Assembly: GCF_041365695.1 (NCBI RefSeq)
Contig: NZ_JBGFSJ010000003.1
Location: 434,001 to 498,000, forward strand
From: Rhodosalinus sp041365695
Lineage (GTDB): Bacteria; Pseudomonadota; Alphaproteobacteria; Rhodobacterales; Rhodobacteraceae
DNA: 64,000 nucleotides
Direction: 5' to 3'
Below the pieces are notes generated by a model. The model was given only the letters and a program-made list of their open reading frames with translations, was not told where the DNA came from and searched no databases. This document shows, one piece after another, positions 24,549 to 34,530 of the stretch. Both the position numbers and the translations under genes were made by a program. Within the stretch, counting starts at the first letter, position 1; each line of letters opens with the position of its first letter.

Positions 24549-26843
24549 TCAGTGCAGCTGGCGCTGCACGGTTTCGGTAAGCTCATCGAGCGAGAAAGGC
24601 TTCGGGAGAAACACCGCGTTCGGGATGTCTGTGCTCTCGCGACCGAAGCTTTCCTCGGCGTAGCCCGAAACGAACACCACCCGAATGCCGGGATGATCGC
24701 GCAGCGCCTCGCGCACCCAGCTCGGCCCGTCGCGTCCCGGCATCACCACGTCGGTCACGAAGACATCGACGTCGAGGTCGCTCCCGCGCAGCGTTTCGAG
24801 CGCCTCCTCCGCCGATCCGGCCTCCAGCACGGTATGTCCCCGCAGCCTGAGCGCACGCGACGCGAAGGCCCGCACGGGCACCTCGTCCTCGACCAGCAGC
24901 ACGACCGCCTCGCGGTGTGCCAGGGCGCGCCCGGCCTCGGGCGCGGCGCCGTCCCGCGGGCTGGCCTCGGCCGCATCGGCCGGGGCGGGAAAAAGCAGCG
25001 TGAACGTCGCACCCTCCCCGGGGCCGCTGTCCACGAAGACGAAGCCGCCGGTCTGCTTGACGATGCCGTAGACCGTGGAAAGGCCGAGCCCCGTGCCCTC
25101 CCCGGTCCGCTTGGTGGTGTAGAAGGGCTCGAACACCTTGCCGATCTTGTCCGGCGGAATGCCGACGCCCTCATCCGCGACCCTGACCGCGACGTAATCA
25201 CCCGGCGGCACCTCGGCGCGGTCGCGCCGCCAGGGGTCGGCGAGGTGGAGGCGCTGCGTTTCGATCCGGATCTCCCCGCCACGCGGCATGGCATCGCGCG
25301 CGTTCACAACGAGGTTCATCAGCACCTGCTCGAGCTGGCGCTTGTCGGCGCGGATCGGCGGCAGATCGGGATCATGCACCAGCGTGAGCGACACGCGTTC
25401 GCCCACCAGTCGGTTCAGCAGATGGGTAAGATCCGCCAGCGTGTCGCGCAGGTCGAGCCGTTCCGGCCGAAGCGTCTGCTTGCGCGAGAAGGCGAGAAGC
25501 TGACCCACCAGCGCCGCGGCGCGGTTCGCGTTCTGGTGGATCTGGACAAGATCCCCGTAGTCGGGATCGCCCTGGTCGCGGCGCAGCAACAACAGATCGC
25601 AGTGCCCCGAGATCGCGGTCAGCAGATTGTTGAAGTCGTGCGCCACCCCGCCGGCGAGCTGCCCGATCGCCTGCATCTTCTGGCTTTGCACGAACTGCGC
25701 CTCCAGCGATTTGAGCTCCGTCGCGTCGTGCAGGACAGCCAGCAGCGCGGACGCCCCGCGCTCCGTGATCGCGCTCAGCGTGACCTGCACGAACACCTCC
25801 TGGTCGCGCCGCGTCAGCCGCAGGAATTCCGAGCGCACCACGCCCCTCGCCGCTTCCTCCAGCCAGGTGTCCAGGGGGCGGCCCAGCCCCTCCATCAGGT
25901 CGGCGAGCCGCGTGCCGGGCTCGGGGTCGTTGCCCAGAAGCCTTTGCGCATCGCCGTTGGCGGCGAGAACCCGCCCGTCGGCGCCAAGCTTCAGCAGCGC
26001 GACGGGCAGCCTGTCGATCGTCTCCCGGTCGGAGGCCGGCACGGGGTCCGTCCGCGCGGGCGCGGGAAACAGATAGAGATCGCGGCGGCCGCCACCGCCC
26101 TCGCCCTCGGCCACGAGGCAATCCAGGGAGCCCTCGGCGGCAGCGACCCGGGCCACCTCTCCCGACACGGGCGGCGCGTCGAAGATCTGGCTCAGCGATT
26201 TCACCCGCGCGCCGAGCAGACGCCGCGCCGCGTCGTTCATGAACAGGATCGCGCCGCCGCGCCCGGCGGTGAGCCGCGGAATGCCGAGCGTGTCGCCGCC
26301 GCCCGCCGCGGCGGCGCGGTCCCCGAAACTTTCGACCCGCCACAGCAGCGCCCCCGGGCCGATCCGTTGCGCCGAGAGCCGCAGATTGCCCTTGCGGGTC
26401 ACCACGTCCTCGCGCGCAGCACCCGCAGCCTGCGCCTTGAGCGACAGCCGGCCGAGCACGGCCGAGGGGCTGGCCAGCGTGCTGCGGAGCGCACCTGCCA
26501 GCGTCTCGTGCGCCTCTGCGTTGTAGATTCGTTCCGCCGCGGCGTTCCAGAGGCAGAGCGCCCCGGCCTCGTCGGACAGAAGGCACGGCACCGCGTCGTG
26601 CCGGACGAACTCCGCGATCGCGGCGAAGTTGCGGCGCCGGCGGCGCGCCGACCAGGTTTCCGCCGCGCGGATGATCGCCGACAGCACCAGAAGCGTCGCC
26701 CCCGCGGCGAAGGCTCCGGCGGCGAAGGCGGGCGACGGAGCCATCGCGCCCGCGGCGACCATCAAGATGCCGATGAACGGGAGCAGCCAGAAGCGGCGCG
26801 ACATCTGCCAGTCGGCACGCGGAGACGTCGCGAGAGAGAGCAT
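24549..26843 (-). CDS. cckA: Cell-cycle hybrid histidine kinase CckA
   Basis: A 764-residue inner-membrane kinase/phosphatase that feeds phosphate through ChpT to CtrA and CpdR. I start at ATG 26841-26843 (MLSLATSPRAD); the open frame extends to a GTG at 26939, but that would put the CtrA box inside the gene. Domains: two membrane helices (about residues 17-60), PAS-like sensor segments (about 75-370), H-box VAHDFNNLLTAISGH with the phospho-acceptor histidine near residue 405, N-box NLVVNARDAM, G boxes DEGVGIP and GTGLGLSTVYG, then a receiver domain with DVFVTDVVMPGRDG holding the phospho-aspartate and lysine in FLPKPFS. All catalytic residues are present. It converges on the sulfotransferase-like gene. 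Confidence 0.93.
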   Translation of the reverse strand: MLSLATSPRADWQMSRRFWLLPFIGILMVAAGAMAPSPAFAAGAFAAGATLLVLSAIIRAAETWSARRRRRNFAAIAEFVRHDAVPCLLSDEAGALCLWNAAAERIYNAEAHETLAGALRSTLASPSAVLGRLSLKAQAAGAAREDVVTRKGNLRLSAQRIGPGALLWRVESFGDRAAAAGGGDTLGIPRLTAGRGGAILFMNDAARRLLGARVKSLSQIFDAPPVSGEVARVAAAEGSLDCLVAEGEGGGGRRDLYLFPAPARTDPVPASDRETIDRLPVALLKLGADGRVLAANGDAQRLLGNDPEPGTRLADLMEGLGRPLDTWLEEAARGVVRSEFLRLTRRDQEVFVQVTLSAITERGASALLAVLHDATELKSLEAQFVQSQKMQAIGQLAGGVAHDFNNLLTAISGHCDLLLLRRDQGDPDYGDLVQIHQNANRAAALVGQLLAFSRKQTLRPERLDLRDTLADLTHLLNRLVGERVSLTLVHDPDLPPIRADKRQLEQVLMNLVVNARDAMPRGGEIRIETQRLHLADPWRRDRAEVPPGDYVAVRVADEGVGIPPDKIGKVFEPFYTTKRTGEGTGLGLSTVYGIVKQTGGFVFVDSGPGEGATFTLLFPAPADAAEASPRDGAAPEAGRALAHREAVVLLVEDEVPVRAFASRALRLRGHTVLEAGSAEEALETLRGSDLDVDVFVTDVVMPGRDGPSWVREALRDHPGIRVVFVSGYAEESFGRESTDIPNAVFLPKPFSLDELTETVQRQLH

Positions 26844-26908
26844 CGTTTCGGACACCGGGTCGGGGCACCTTTTCGATTCGAGCCACGGGCCATTACGTCC
26901 GGCGATGC

Positions 26909-26924
26909 TTAAGCGCGACTTAAC
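26909..26924 (-). promoter_or_regulatory. CtrA-type binding site upstream of cckA
   Basis: TTAA (26909-26912), seven bases GCGCGAC, TTAAC (26920-26924): a perfect match to the CtrA full site TTAA-N7-TTAAC, 66 bases upstream of the chosen cckA ATG. A possible sigma-70 promoter in cckA sense has TTGACG (26973-26978) and TTATGC (26949-26954) 18 bases apart, partly inside the end of the rsmB-like gene. That would place the box just downstream of the start site, where binding would repress. Confidence 0.6.
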
Positions 26925-26963
26925 GCCGGACGAAGACACCTCTGAGTTGCATAATGCGCGGCC

Positions 26964-28121
26964 TCACTGGGCCGTCAATACCGCGAGAAAGAAACCATCG
27001 CCGCTTGGGCCCGGCAACCACAGGTGGCAATCGGTCCGCACCCAACCGGGGTTTCGGGCAAGAAACGCCTCCACCTGTGCGCGGTTCTCGCCCTCGAGGA
27101 CCGAACAGGTCGCATAGGCCAGCCGTCCGCCCGGCGCCACGAATTGGGCCGCGGTCTCGAGGATGCGGGCCTGCAGAGCCTCGAGCCCGGCAAGACCTTC
27201 GGGATCGAGCCGCCACTTGGCCTCGGGATCGCGCCGCCAGGACCCGCTTCCGGAACATGGCGCATCGCAGAGCACGATATCGAAAGGGCCCTCGGCCGCA
27301 GGATCGTCCACGATCCTGACATCTGCCTGCGCGCGCGCCGCACGCGCAGGCAGATCGCGCATGCGCCGCGGATGCGCGTCATGCGCCCAGACCGGCGCCC
27401 GCGCCAGCGCGGCGAGCGCCAGCGTCTTCCCCCCGCCTCCGGCGCAGTAATCGAGCACCCGGCCCCCCGCGCGCGGCGCAAGCCGCGCGACCACGGCCTG
27501 GCTGGCCGCGTCCTGAAGCTCCACCAGCCCGTCGAGATAGGCCCGGCTGCGCGCGACAAGACGCGCGCCTTCCGTGACCTCGAGGGCGGTCTCGACGGTC
27601 TCGACGGGGCGCGCGCAAATCCCCTCTCCGGCGAGCGCGGCCACGGCGCCCGCGCGGTCCGTCCGCAACAGGTTCACGCGCAGATGCACCGGCGCCCGGT
27701 CGCGAAGCGCGCGCGCCGCGCCATCCGCGTCCGTCCCGAGCGAGGCCTCGAACCGGTCCCAGAGCCAATCGGGCAAATCGCGCGCGGCCGCCCCCTCGGG
27801 CGGGTTGCCGGCGGTTCGCTCGGCCTCCGACAGGGGAGGCGGCGCGTGGCCGACACCCGTGAAGACGCTGTCCGGATCCTCGCCCGCGTCCCGCAACCGT
27901 CCCAGCATCAGCCCGCGCCCGGTGTCCGCCCCGCCCCGCGCGGCATAGGACCGCCGCCTGCGCAGCGCGTCGAAGACGAGATCGCGAAGCGCCCGGCGAT
28001 CCTTCGATCCGGCGAAGCGCGAGCGCCGCGCCCAGCCCGAAAGCGCCGGCTCGGCCGGGGCGCCGGCGAGGATCTCGTCGAGGACCTCGGCGGCGGCCGC
28101 GACCCGCGCCGCGGGCGTCAC
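26964..28121 (-). CDS. RsmB/NOP-family 16S rRNA (cytosine-5) methyltransferase
   Basis: A 385-residue SAM-dependent RNA m5C methyltransferase. The N-terminal helical part (1-150) is a shortened NusB/RsmB-like RNA-binding region. The catalytic domain has VLDYCAGGGGKTLALA for SAM binding, FDIVLCDAPCSGSG with the second catalytic cysteine in the PC pair, and YATCSVLEGEN with the nucleophilic cysteine. Both cysteines are therefore present. At 385 residues it is shorter than E. coli RsmB (429), so the exact target cytosine is uncertain. It starts 21 bases after guaB and is likely co-transcribed with it. The coding region contains two adjacent perfect palindromes (27301-27355). Confidence 0.9.
   Translation of the reverse strand: MTPAARVAAAAEVLDEILAGAPAEPALSGWARRSRFAGSKDRRALRDLVFDALRRRRSYAARGGADTGRGLMLGRLRDAGEDPDSVFTGVGHAPPPLSEAERTAGNPPEGAAARDLPDWLWDRFEASLGTDADGAARALRDRAPVHLRVNLLRTDRAGAVAALAGEGICARPVETVETALEVTEGARLVARSRAYLDGLVELQDAASQAVVARLAPRAGGRVLDYCAGGGGKTLALAALARAPVWAHDAHPRRMRDLPARAARAQADVRIVDDPAAEGPFDIVLCDAPCSGSGSWRRDPEAKWRLDPEGLAGLEALQARILETAAQFVAPGGRLAYATCSVLEGENRAQVEAFLARNPGWVRTDCHLWLPGPSGDGFFLAVLTAQ
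27301..27355. repeat. Two adjacent perfect palindromes inside the RsmB-like gene
   Basis: GGATCGT and ACGATCC (27301-27316) form a 7-base palindrome with a two-base centre. Four bases on, ATCTGCCTGCGCG (27321-27333) and CGCGCAGGCAGAT (27343-27355) form a perfect 13-base inverted repeat around a nine-base loop. The second could make a very stable hairpin in either strand's RNA, within sequence coding for residues around the ARAAR segment. Confidence 0.6.
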
Positions 28122-28142
28122 GCGCCGCCCCCGCGCCTGCGC

Positions 28143-29591
<1,449 letters not shown>

Positions 29592-29725
29592 GTCCGTCCT
29601 GTCCTCGGCTGGGATCGTTTGGCGCTTCCCTATTGCATGGATGGCGGGGAGGCGAAAGACCGATTCCGGCTGGACGGGCCGCCGGTCGGGCGGCAGGCTC
29701 CGGGTGACGTGGAACGGGGGTCCGA

Positions 29726-30685
29726 ATGGCCGGACATGGTTACGAGACGGGGCGGCTCGACCTGCCCTTCACCGGTATCGCGAGCTTCGGCAAGCGCGAG
29801 ATCCAGACCGACTGGGGCGCGATCGCGGCCGACGCCGCGATTTTAGGCGCGCCCTTCGATGCAGGCACCCAGTGGCGCGCGGGGGCGCGGTTCGGGCCGA
29901 GGGCGGTGCGCGACGCCTCCACGCTTTTCAGCTTCGGCCACGCCGGCGCCTACGACCACGAGGACGACGCGACCTACCTGCCCGCCTCTGTGCGCATCGC
30001 GGATATCGGCGACGCCGATATCGTCCATACCGACACCGAGAAGAGCCACGCCAACATCGAGGCGGGCGTGCGCGCGATCCTCGACGCGGGCGCGCTGCCG
30101 GTGGTGATCGGCGGCGATCACTCGGTGAACATCCCATGCATCCGCGCCTTCGCGGGGCGCGGCGACATCCACGTCCTCCAGATCGACGCGCATCTCGATT
30201 TCGTGGACGAGCGCCACGGCGTGCGCCACGGCCACGGCAACCCGATGCGCCGCGCCGCCGAGCAGGCGCATGTCACCGGACTGACGCAGATCGGCATCCG
30301 CAACGTGAGCTCCACCGCGCGCGAGGGCTACGAGGATGCCCGCCGCATGGGCTCGGACATCCTGTCGGTCCGGCAGGCGCGCCGCCTCGGCGCCAAGGCG
30401 CTGGCCGAAAGGCTGCCCGAAGGCGCGCGGATCTACGTCACGATCGACATCGACGCCTTCTGCCCCTCGATCGCGCCCGGGACCGGCACGCCCAGCCATG
30501 GCGGCTTTCTCTACTACGAGGTGCTGGAGCTTCTTCAGGAGGTCGCGCGGCGTCACGAGGTTGCGGGCCTCGACCTCGTCGAGGTCGCGCCCGACTACGA
30601 CCCGACGGGCTCCACCCAGATCCTCGCCGCACAGCTTCTCCTGAACTTTCTCGGCTTCATCTTCCACGCTCGCGGCGCGCGCTGA
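29726..30685 (+). CDS. speB: Agmatinase-family ureohydrolase
   Basis: A 319-residue ureohydrolase with the complete binuclear-metal set: GGDHSV, DAHLDF and DIDAFCPS followed by APGTGTPSHGG. The normal reading is agmatinase, splitting agmatine to putrescine and urea, in polyamine synthesis. In alphaproteobacteria the same family also contains guanidinobutyrase, guanidine hydrolase and formimidoylglutamase. The HGVRHGHGNPMRRAAE loop is what differs among them and I cannot settle it by eye. The start ATG 29726 has GGGGG about eight bases upstream. No arginine decarboxylase or hut gene lies nearby. The gene name is given for the family best match only. Confidence 0.8.
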   Translation: MAGHGYETGRLDLPFTGIASFGKREIQTDWGAIAADAAILGAPFDAGTQWRAGARFGPRAVRDASTLFSFGHAGAYDHEDDATYLPASVRIADIGDADIVHTDTEKSHANIEAGVRAILDAGALPVVIGGDHSVNIPCIRAFAGRGDIHVLQIDAHLDFVDERHGVRHGHGNPMRRAAEQAHVTGLTQIGIRNVSSTAREGYEDARRMGSDILSVRQARRLGAKALAERLPEGARIYVTIDIDAFCPSIAPGTGTPSHGGFLYYEVLELLQEVARRHEVAGLDLVEVAPDYDPTGSTQILAAQLLLNFLGFIFHARGAR

Positions 30686-30959
30686 GACGAGGACCGCGGG
30701 CGGGGCGGCACGGCCCCGTCCCGCGTCGCTCGCGTTTCGCGCCGTCCGGGGGAACGGACACGGCGCGCGGGCGCGCGGGGATCGCCATCGGGACCGGCCT
30801 CCGGGGGCCGGCCGCCCCGGGCGCGGCGTGGCGCGTCAGCCCCGGCCGCGGATCGAAAGATGACGCGGCCATGCAAGATTCTGCCGGTTGCGGGCCGACA
30901 CGCGGCCTTCGACGTCCTATGTTCGGGCGGCGCATCGAAATGAGCGAGGTCCACACAGC

Positions 30960-33005
30960 ATGAGTACCGATCCCCTCGTCGTCTTCACGCCTTCGGGCAA
31001 GCGGGGGCGCTTTCCGGCGGGCACGCCCGTCCTGACCGCGGCGCGCCAGCTCGGCGTCGATCTCGACTCTGTCTGCGGCGGGCGGGGCATCTGTTCCAAG
31101 TGCCAGGTGACGCCCTCCTACGGCGAATTCTCCAAGCACGGCGTCACGGTGCGCGAGGGCGCGCTTTCGGAGTGGAACGCGGTCGAGGCGCGTTACGACA
31201 GCAAGCGCGGGCTGAAGCCGGGCCGGCGCCTGGGATGCCAGGCACAGATCCTGGGCGACGTGGTGATCGACGTGCCGGCCGAAAGCCAGGTCCATCGGCA
31301 GATCGTGCGCAAGTCCGCCGCCGTGCGCGCGATCGAGATGGACCCGGCCACGCGGCTTCACCTCGTCGTGGTGGACGAGCCCGACATGCACGAGCCGACC
31401 GGCGACCTGGAGCGCGTGGCGCGCGCCCTCAAGGCGCAATGGGACGTGGAGGAGATCGCCGCGGACCCGACCCTGCTTGCGAAATTGCAACCCGTTCTGC
31501 GGAAAGGCGGCTGGCAGATCACCGTGGCCTTGCACAAATCCCACAAGGAGGCGGTTCCGCGCATCCTGGAGGTCTGGCCGGGCCTGCACGAGGGCGGGCT
31601 TTACGGCCTCGCCATAGATCTCGGCTCCACGACCATCGCCGCGCATCTCACCGACCTCGACACCGGCGAGGTCAAGGCGTCCTCGGGGATCATGAACCCG
31701 CAGATCCGCTTCGGCGAGGACCTGATGAGCCGGGTGAGCTACGCCATGATGAACGAGAACGGCGCGGCCGAGATGACCCGCGCGGTGCGGGAGGCCATTG
31801 ACGCGCTCGCCGTCGAGATCGCCCGCGAGGCGGAGATCGACCCCGCGCTCATCGTGGAGACGGTCTTCGTCTGCAACCCGGTGATGCACCACCTTTTGCT
31901 CGGCATCGACCCGGTGGAGCTCGGCCAGGCGCCCTTTGCGCTGGCGACCTCGGATTCGATCGCGATGGACGCGCGCGATCTCGGTCTCTGCGCCATCAAC
32001 CCGCGCGCGCGCAGCTACATCCTGCCCTGCATCGCCGGGCATGTGGGGGCCGATGCGGCCGCTGTGGCTCTTTCCGAAGAACCCGGCAAATCAGATGACT
32101 TGGCGCTCATCGTGGATGTGGGCACGAACGCCGAGATCCTGCTCGGCGACCGCTCGCGGGTGCTGGCCTGCTCCTCGCCCACCGGCCCGGCCTTCGAGGG
32201 CGCGCAGATCAGTTCGGGCCAGCGCGCCGCGCCGGGGGCCATCGAGGCGATCCGCATCGACCCCGAGACGAAGGAGCCGCGCTTCCGCGTCATCGGCTGC
32301 GATCTCTGGTCCGACGAGGACGGCTTCGCCGACGCCATCGCCGAGACGGGGATCACCGGCATCTGCGGCTCGGGCATCATCGAGGCGGTGGCGGAACTGC
32401 GCATGGCCGGGATCATGGACGCGGGCGGGCTCATCGGCTCGGCTGCGCAGACCGGCACGGCGCGCTGCTTCGCGGAGGGGCGGACCCACGCCTATCTCGT
32501 CCACGACGCCACCGCCGAGGGCGGGCCGCGCATCGCGGTCACCCAGGGCGACATCCGCGCCATCCAGCTTGCCAAATCGGCGCTTTACGCGGGCGCGCGC
32601 CTGCTCATGGACGAGCGCGGCGTGGACAAGGTGGACCGCGTGGTGCTCGCCGGGGCCTTCGGCGCGCACATCTCCCCCAAGCACGCCATGGTGCTCGGCA
32701 TGATCCCCGACGTGCCGCTCGACAAGGTGACCTCCGCCGGTAACGCCGCCGGCACCGGGGCGCGCATCGCGCTTTGCAACATCGGCGCGCGGGCCGAGAT
32801 CGAGCGCACGGTGCGGCGCATCACCAAGGTGGAGACCGCGATCGAGCCCCGCTTCCAGGAGCATTTCGTGGCCGCCAACGCCATTCCGCACGCAACCGAT
32901 CCGTTTCCGGAACTCTCTCGCATCGTGCCGCTGCCGCAGGTCAGTTTCAACACGGGCGGCGGGGAGGACGACGGCGGGCGCCGGCGACGGCGCCGGCGGG
33001 CCTGA
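30960..33005 (+). CDS. RamA-like [2Fe-2S]/ASKHA protein, probable corrinoid-enzyme reactivase
   Basis: A 681-residue protein. The ATG at 30960 (MSTDPLVVFTPSGKRG) has GAGG nine bases upstream; the open frame to 30888 is non-coding-like. Residues about 5-95 form a plant-type ferredoxin domain with CGGRGICSKC and a fourth cysteine in RLGCQAQ. After a linker domain, residues about 220-650 form the DUF4445/ASKHA ATPase-like fold with YGLAIDLGSTTIAAHL, VDVGTNAEILLG, CGSGIIEAVAELR and VVLAGAFGAHIS. RamA/RACo proteins reduce inactive Co(II) corrinoids at the cost of ATP. In Rhodobacterales such proteins are thought to reactivate a split B12-dependent methionine synthase, a role I infer from recollection. 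No corrinoid or methyltransferase gene is adjacent. The basic tail (GGRRRRRRRA) is unusual. Confidence 0.85.
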   Translation: MSTDPLVVFTPSGKRGRFPAGTPVLTAARQLGVDLDSVCGGRGICSKCQVTPSYGEFSKHGVTVREGALSEWNAVEARYDSKRGLKPGRRLGCQAQILGDVVIDVPAESQVHRQIVRKSAAVRAIEMDPATRLHLVVVDEPDMHEPTGDLERVARALKAQWDVEEIAADPTLLAKLQPVLRKGGWQITVALHKSHKEAVPRILEVWPGLHEGGLYGLAIDLGSTTIAAHLTDLDTGEVKASSGIMNPQIRFGEDLMSRVSYAMMNENGAAEMTRAVREAIDALAVEIAREAEIDPALIVETVFVCNPVMHHLLLGIDPVELGQAPFALATSDSIAMDARDLGLCAINPRARSYILPCIAGHVGADAAAVALSEEPGKSDDLALIVDVGTNAEILLGDRSRVLACSSPTGPAFEGAQISSGQRAAPGAIEAIRIDPETKEPRFRVIGCDLWSDEDGFADAIAETGITGICGSGIIEAVAELRMAGIMDAGGLIGSAAQTGTARCFAEGRTHAYLVHDATAEGGPRIAVTQGDIRAIQLAKSALYAGARLLMDERGVDKVDRVVLAGAFGAHISPKHAMVLGMIPDVPLDKVTSAGNAAGTGARIALCNIGARAEIERTVRRITKVETAIEPRFQEHFVAANAIPHATDPFPELSRIVPLPQVSFNTGGGEDDGGRRRRRRRA

Positions 33006-33066
33006 CGCCCCGCACGGGGCCTTGACCGGCCGCGGGGCACGCTGCTAGATAACGGCGCTGGGCCGG

Positions 33067-33140
33067 GCGGGTATGATGTAATGGTAGCCTGTCAGCTTCC
33101 CAAGCTGAACGCGCGGGTTCGATTCCCGCTACCCGCTCCA
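33067..33140 (+). tRNA. tRNA-Gly(CCC)
   Basis: A 74-base tRNA including an encoded CCA end. The acceptor arms GCGGGTA (33067-33073) and TACCCGC (33130-33136) pair perfectly, with T as the discriminator. The anticodon stem TCAGC/GCTGA encloses loop TTCCCAA, giving anticodon CCC at 33099-33101, which reads GGG glycine codons. The T arm contains GGTTCGATTCC. It lies 61 bases after the RamA-like gene on the same strand and may have its own promoter. Confidence 0.97.
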
Positions 33141-33307
33141 AGGCCGGCCCCGGATCCTTCCCGAGACATCACGGAAATCGGGCCCGCGTGCCAAGACATG
33201 CCGCGTCGGCGACCCCCGCGCGCCAAGGGTGTGCAGCGGGTCTTTGGCCCTCCGTTCGCGCAATGACCGGATGGGGCGCGGCCGTCGCAGGCATCGCCGC
33301 GCGCGCC

Positions 33308-34435
33308 TCAGACCTCGGCGCGCAGCCGCGTGCGCAGCGCCGCGATCCGCTCGGCCACGCCGGGCGTGGGCGGGCCCTCGCGCGGCGCGTCTCGAAGCGT
33401 GGTGAACCAGTGCTCCGGCGGGTTGCGGCCCAGCCGGTGCGTCCAGCGCAGCCCGCGAAGCACCTCTTCGGCCGCAGGCGGCAAACGCTCGGGGATCTCG
33501 TGGCCCGCGAGCGTGGCCCAGACACTGGTCCAGGCGCGCCCGACCGACCAGGGGTTGTAGCCGCCGCCCCCGAGCACGATCAGCCGCGGCGCGAGCGGGC
33601 GAAGCGCGCGCACGGCGGCCAGATGCGCGTTGTTGGACCAGGCGAGGCGCGACAGCGGATCCTCCGTCACCGCGTCCGCGCCGCATTGCAGCACGATCGC
33701 GTCGGGCCGGTGCCGCGCGACGGCGGGCAGAATCAGTTCGTCGAGCGCCCGCGCGGCATCGCCGTCATGGGCGCCGCGCGGCAATGGCAGGTTGAGGGCG
33801 ACACCGCCCGCGTGATCCGCGAGCGCGCCGGTGAAAGGCCAGCGCCGCTCCTCGTGGGTGGACACGAGCAACATGCCCTCGGCGCCCGCGAATGCCGCCT
33901 CCACCCCGTCGGCATGGTGGGCGTCGATGTCCACATAGGCGAGCCGCCCGAGGCCCAGCGTGCGCAGACGCGTCAGAGCCAGCACCGGGTCGTTGAGGTA
34001 GCAGAACCCGGCAGCCCGATCCGCCATGCCGTGATGCGTGCCCCCGCCGGGATTGTGGACGACTCCGCCGCCCGCCACAAGTTCCGCCGCGAGGAGCGAG
34101 CCGCCCGCGGCGGTGGCCGGCCGCCGGAACATTTCGGGGAAGACCGGATTGGACGGGGTGCCGAGCCCGTGACGCGCGCGGGTCGCCGCATCGACCGACT
34201 GGGTTTCCTCGGCGCGGGCGAGTGCGGCGATATAGGCGGGCGTGTGGAAGGCAGCGAGCGCCGCGGGCCGGGCGCGCGGGCTCTGCCGGAACTGTCCGGG
34301 CGCGATCCAGCCCAGCCGGCGCGCCAGGTCGGTGACGGTGGGCACGCGGGGCACCCGCAGGGGGTGATCCGGCCCGTAGCTCGAGCCGCGGTAGATTTCC
34401 GAACCTATGAAGAGGGGCATGTCCATACCGGGCAT
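33308..34435 (-). CDS. Histone deacetylase-like amidohydrolase
   Basis: A 375-residue zinc-dependent deacetylase of the HDAC/AcuC/acetylpolyamine amidohydrolase superfamily. The motifs are complete: NPGGGTHHGM with the His pair, GFCYLNDPVLAL, the zinc ligands YVDIDAHHADG (Asp-x-His) and LQCGADAVTEDPLS (second Asp), and GGGGYNPWS with the transition-state tyrosine. I start at ATG 34433-34435, with GGA eight bases upstream; ATGs three and five codons later are alternatives. Substrates of bacterial members include acetylpolyamines and acetylated acetyl-CoA synthetase. It lies downstream of the ABC-F gene on the same strand (95-base gap). The substrate is unknown. Confidence 0.88.
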   Translation of the reverse strand: MPGMDMPLFIGSEIYRGSSYGPDHPLRVPRVPTVTDLARRLGWIAPGQFRQSPRARPAALAAFHTPAYIAALARAEETQSVDAATRARHGLGTPSNPVFPEMFRRPATAAGGSLLAAELVAGGGVVHNPGGGTHHGMADRAAGFCYLNDPVLALTRLRTLGLGRLAYVDIDAHHADGVEAAFAGAEGMLLVSTHEERRWPFTGALADHAGGVALNLPLPRGAHDGDAARALDELILPAVARHRPDAIVLQCGADAVTEDPLSRLAWSNNAHLAAVRALRPLAPRLIVLGGGGYNPWSVGRAWTSVWATLAGHEIPERLPPAAEEVLRGLRWTHRLGRNPPEHWFTTLRDAPREGPPTPGVAERIAALRTRLRAEV

Positions 34436-34530
34436 TCTAGCGTCCGCGCCGGCCGCGGCGAGCGCGGCCCGCCATCGCAGGGCGGAGCGTCCGGTGGCGC
34501 GCGGCGCGGGCACGCGGCGGGGAAGGGCCC

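Noticed and set aside
26844..26939. Longer cckA start at a GTG
   Set aside because: It would place the CtrA box inside the coding region and adds residues without family similarity.
33007..33020. GCCCCG-CA-CGGGGC hairpin after the RamA-like gene as a terminator
   Set aside because: Six-base stem with a two-base loop and no T-tract; too weak to call with confidence.
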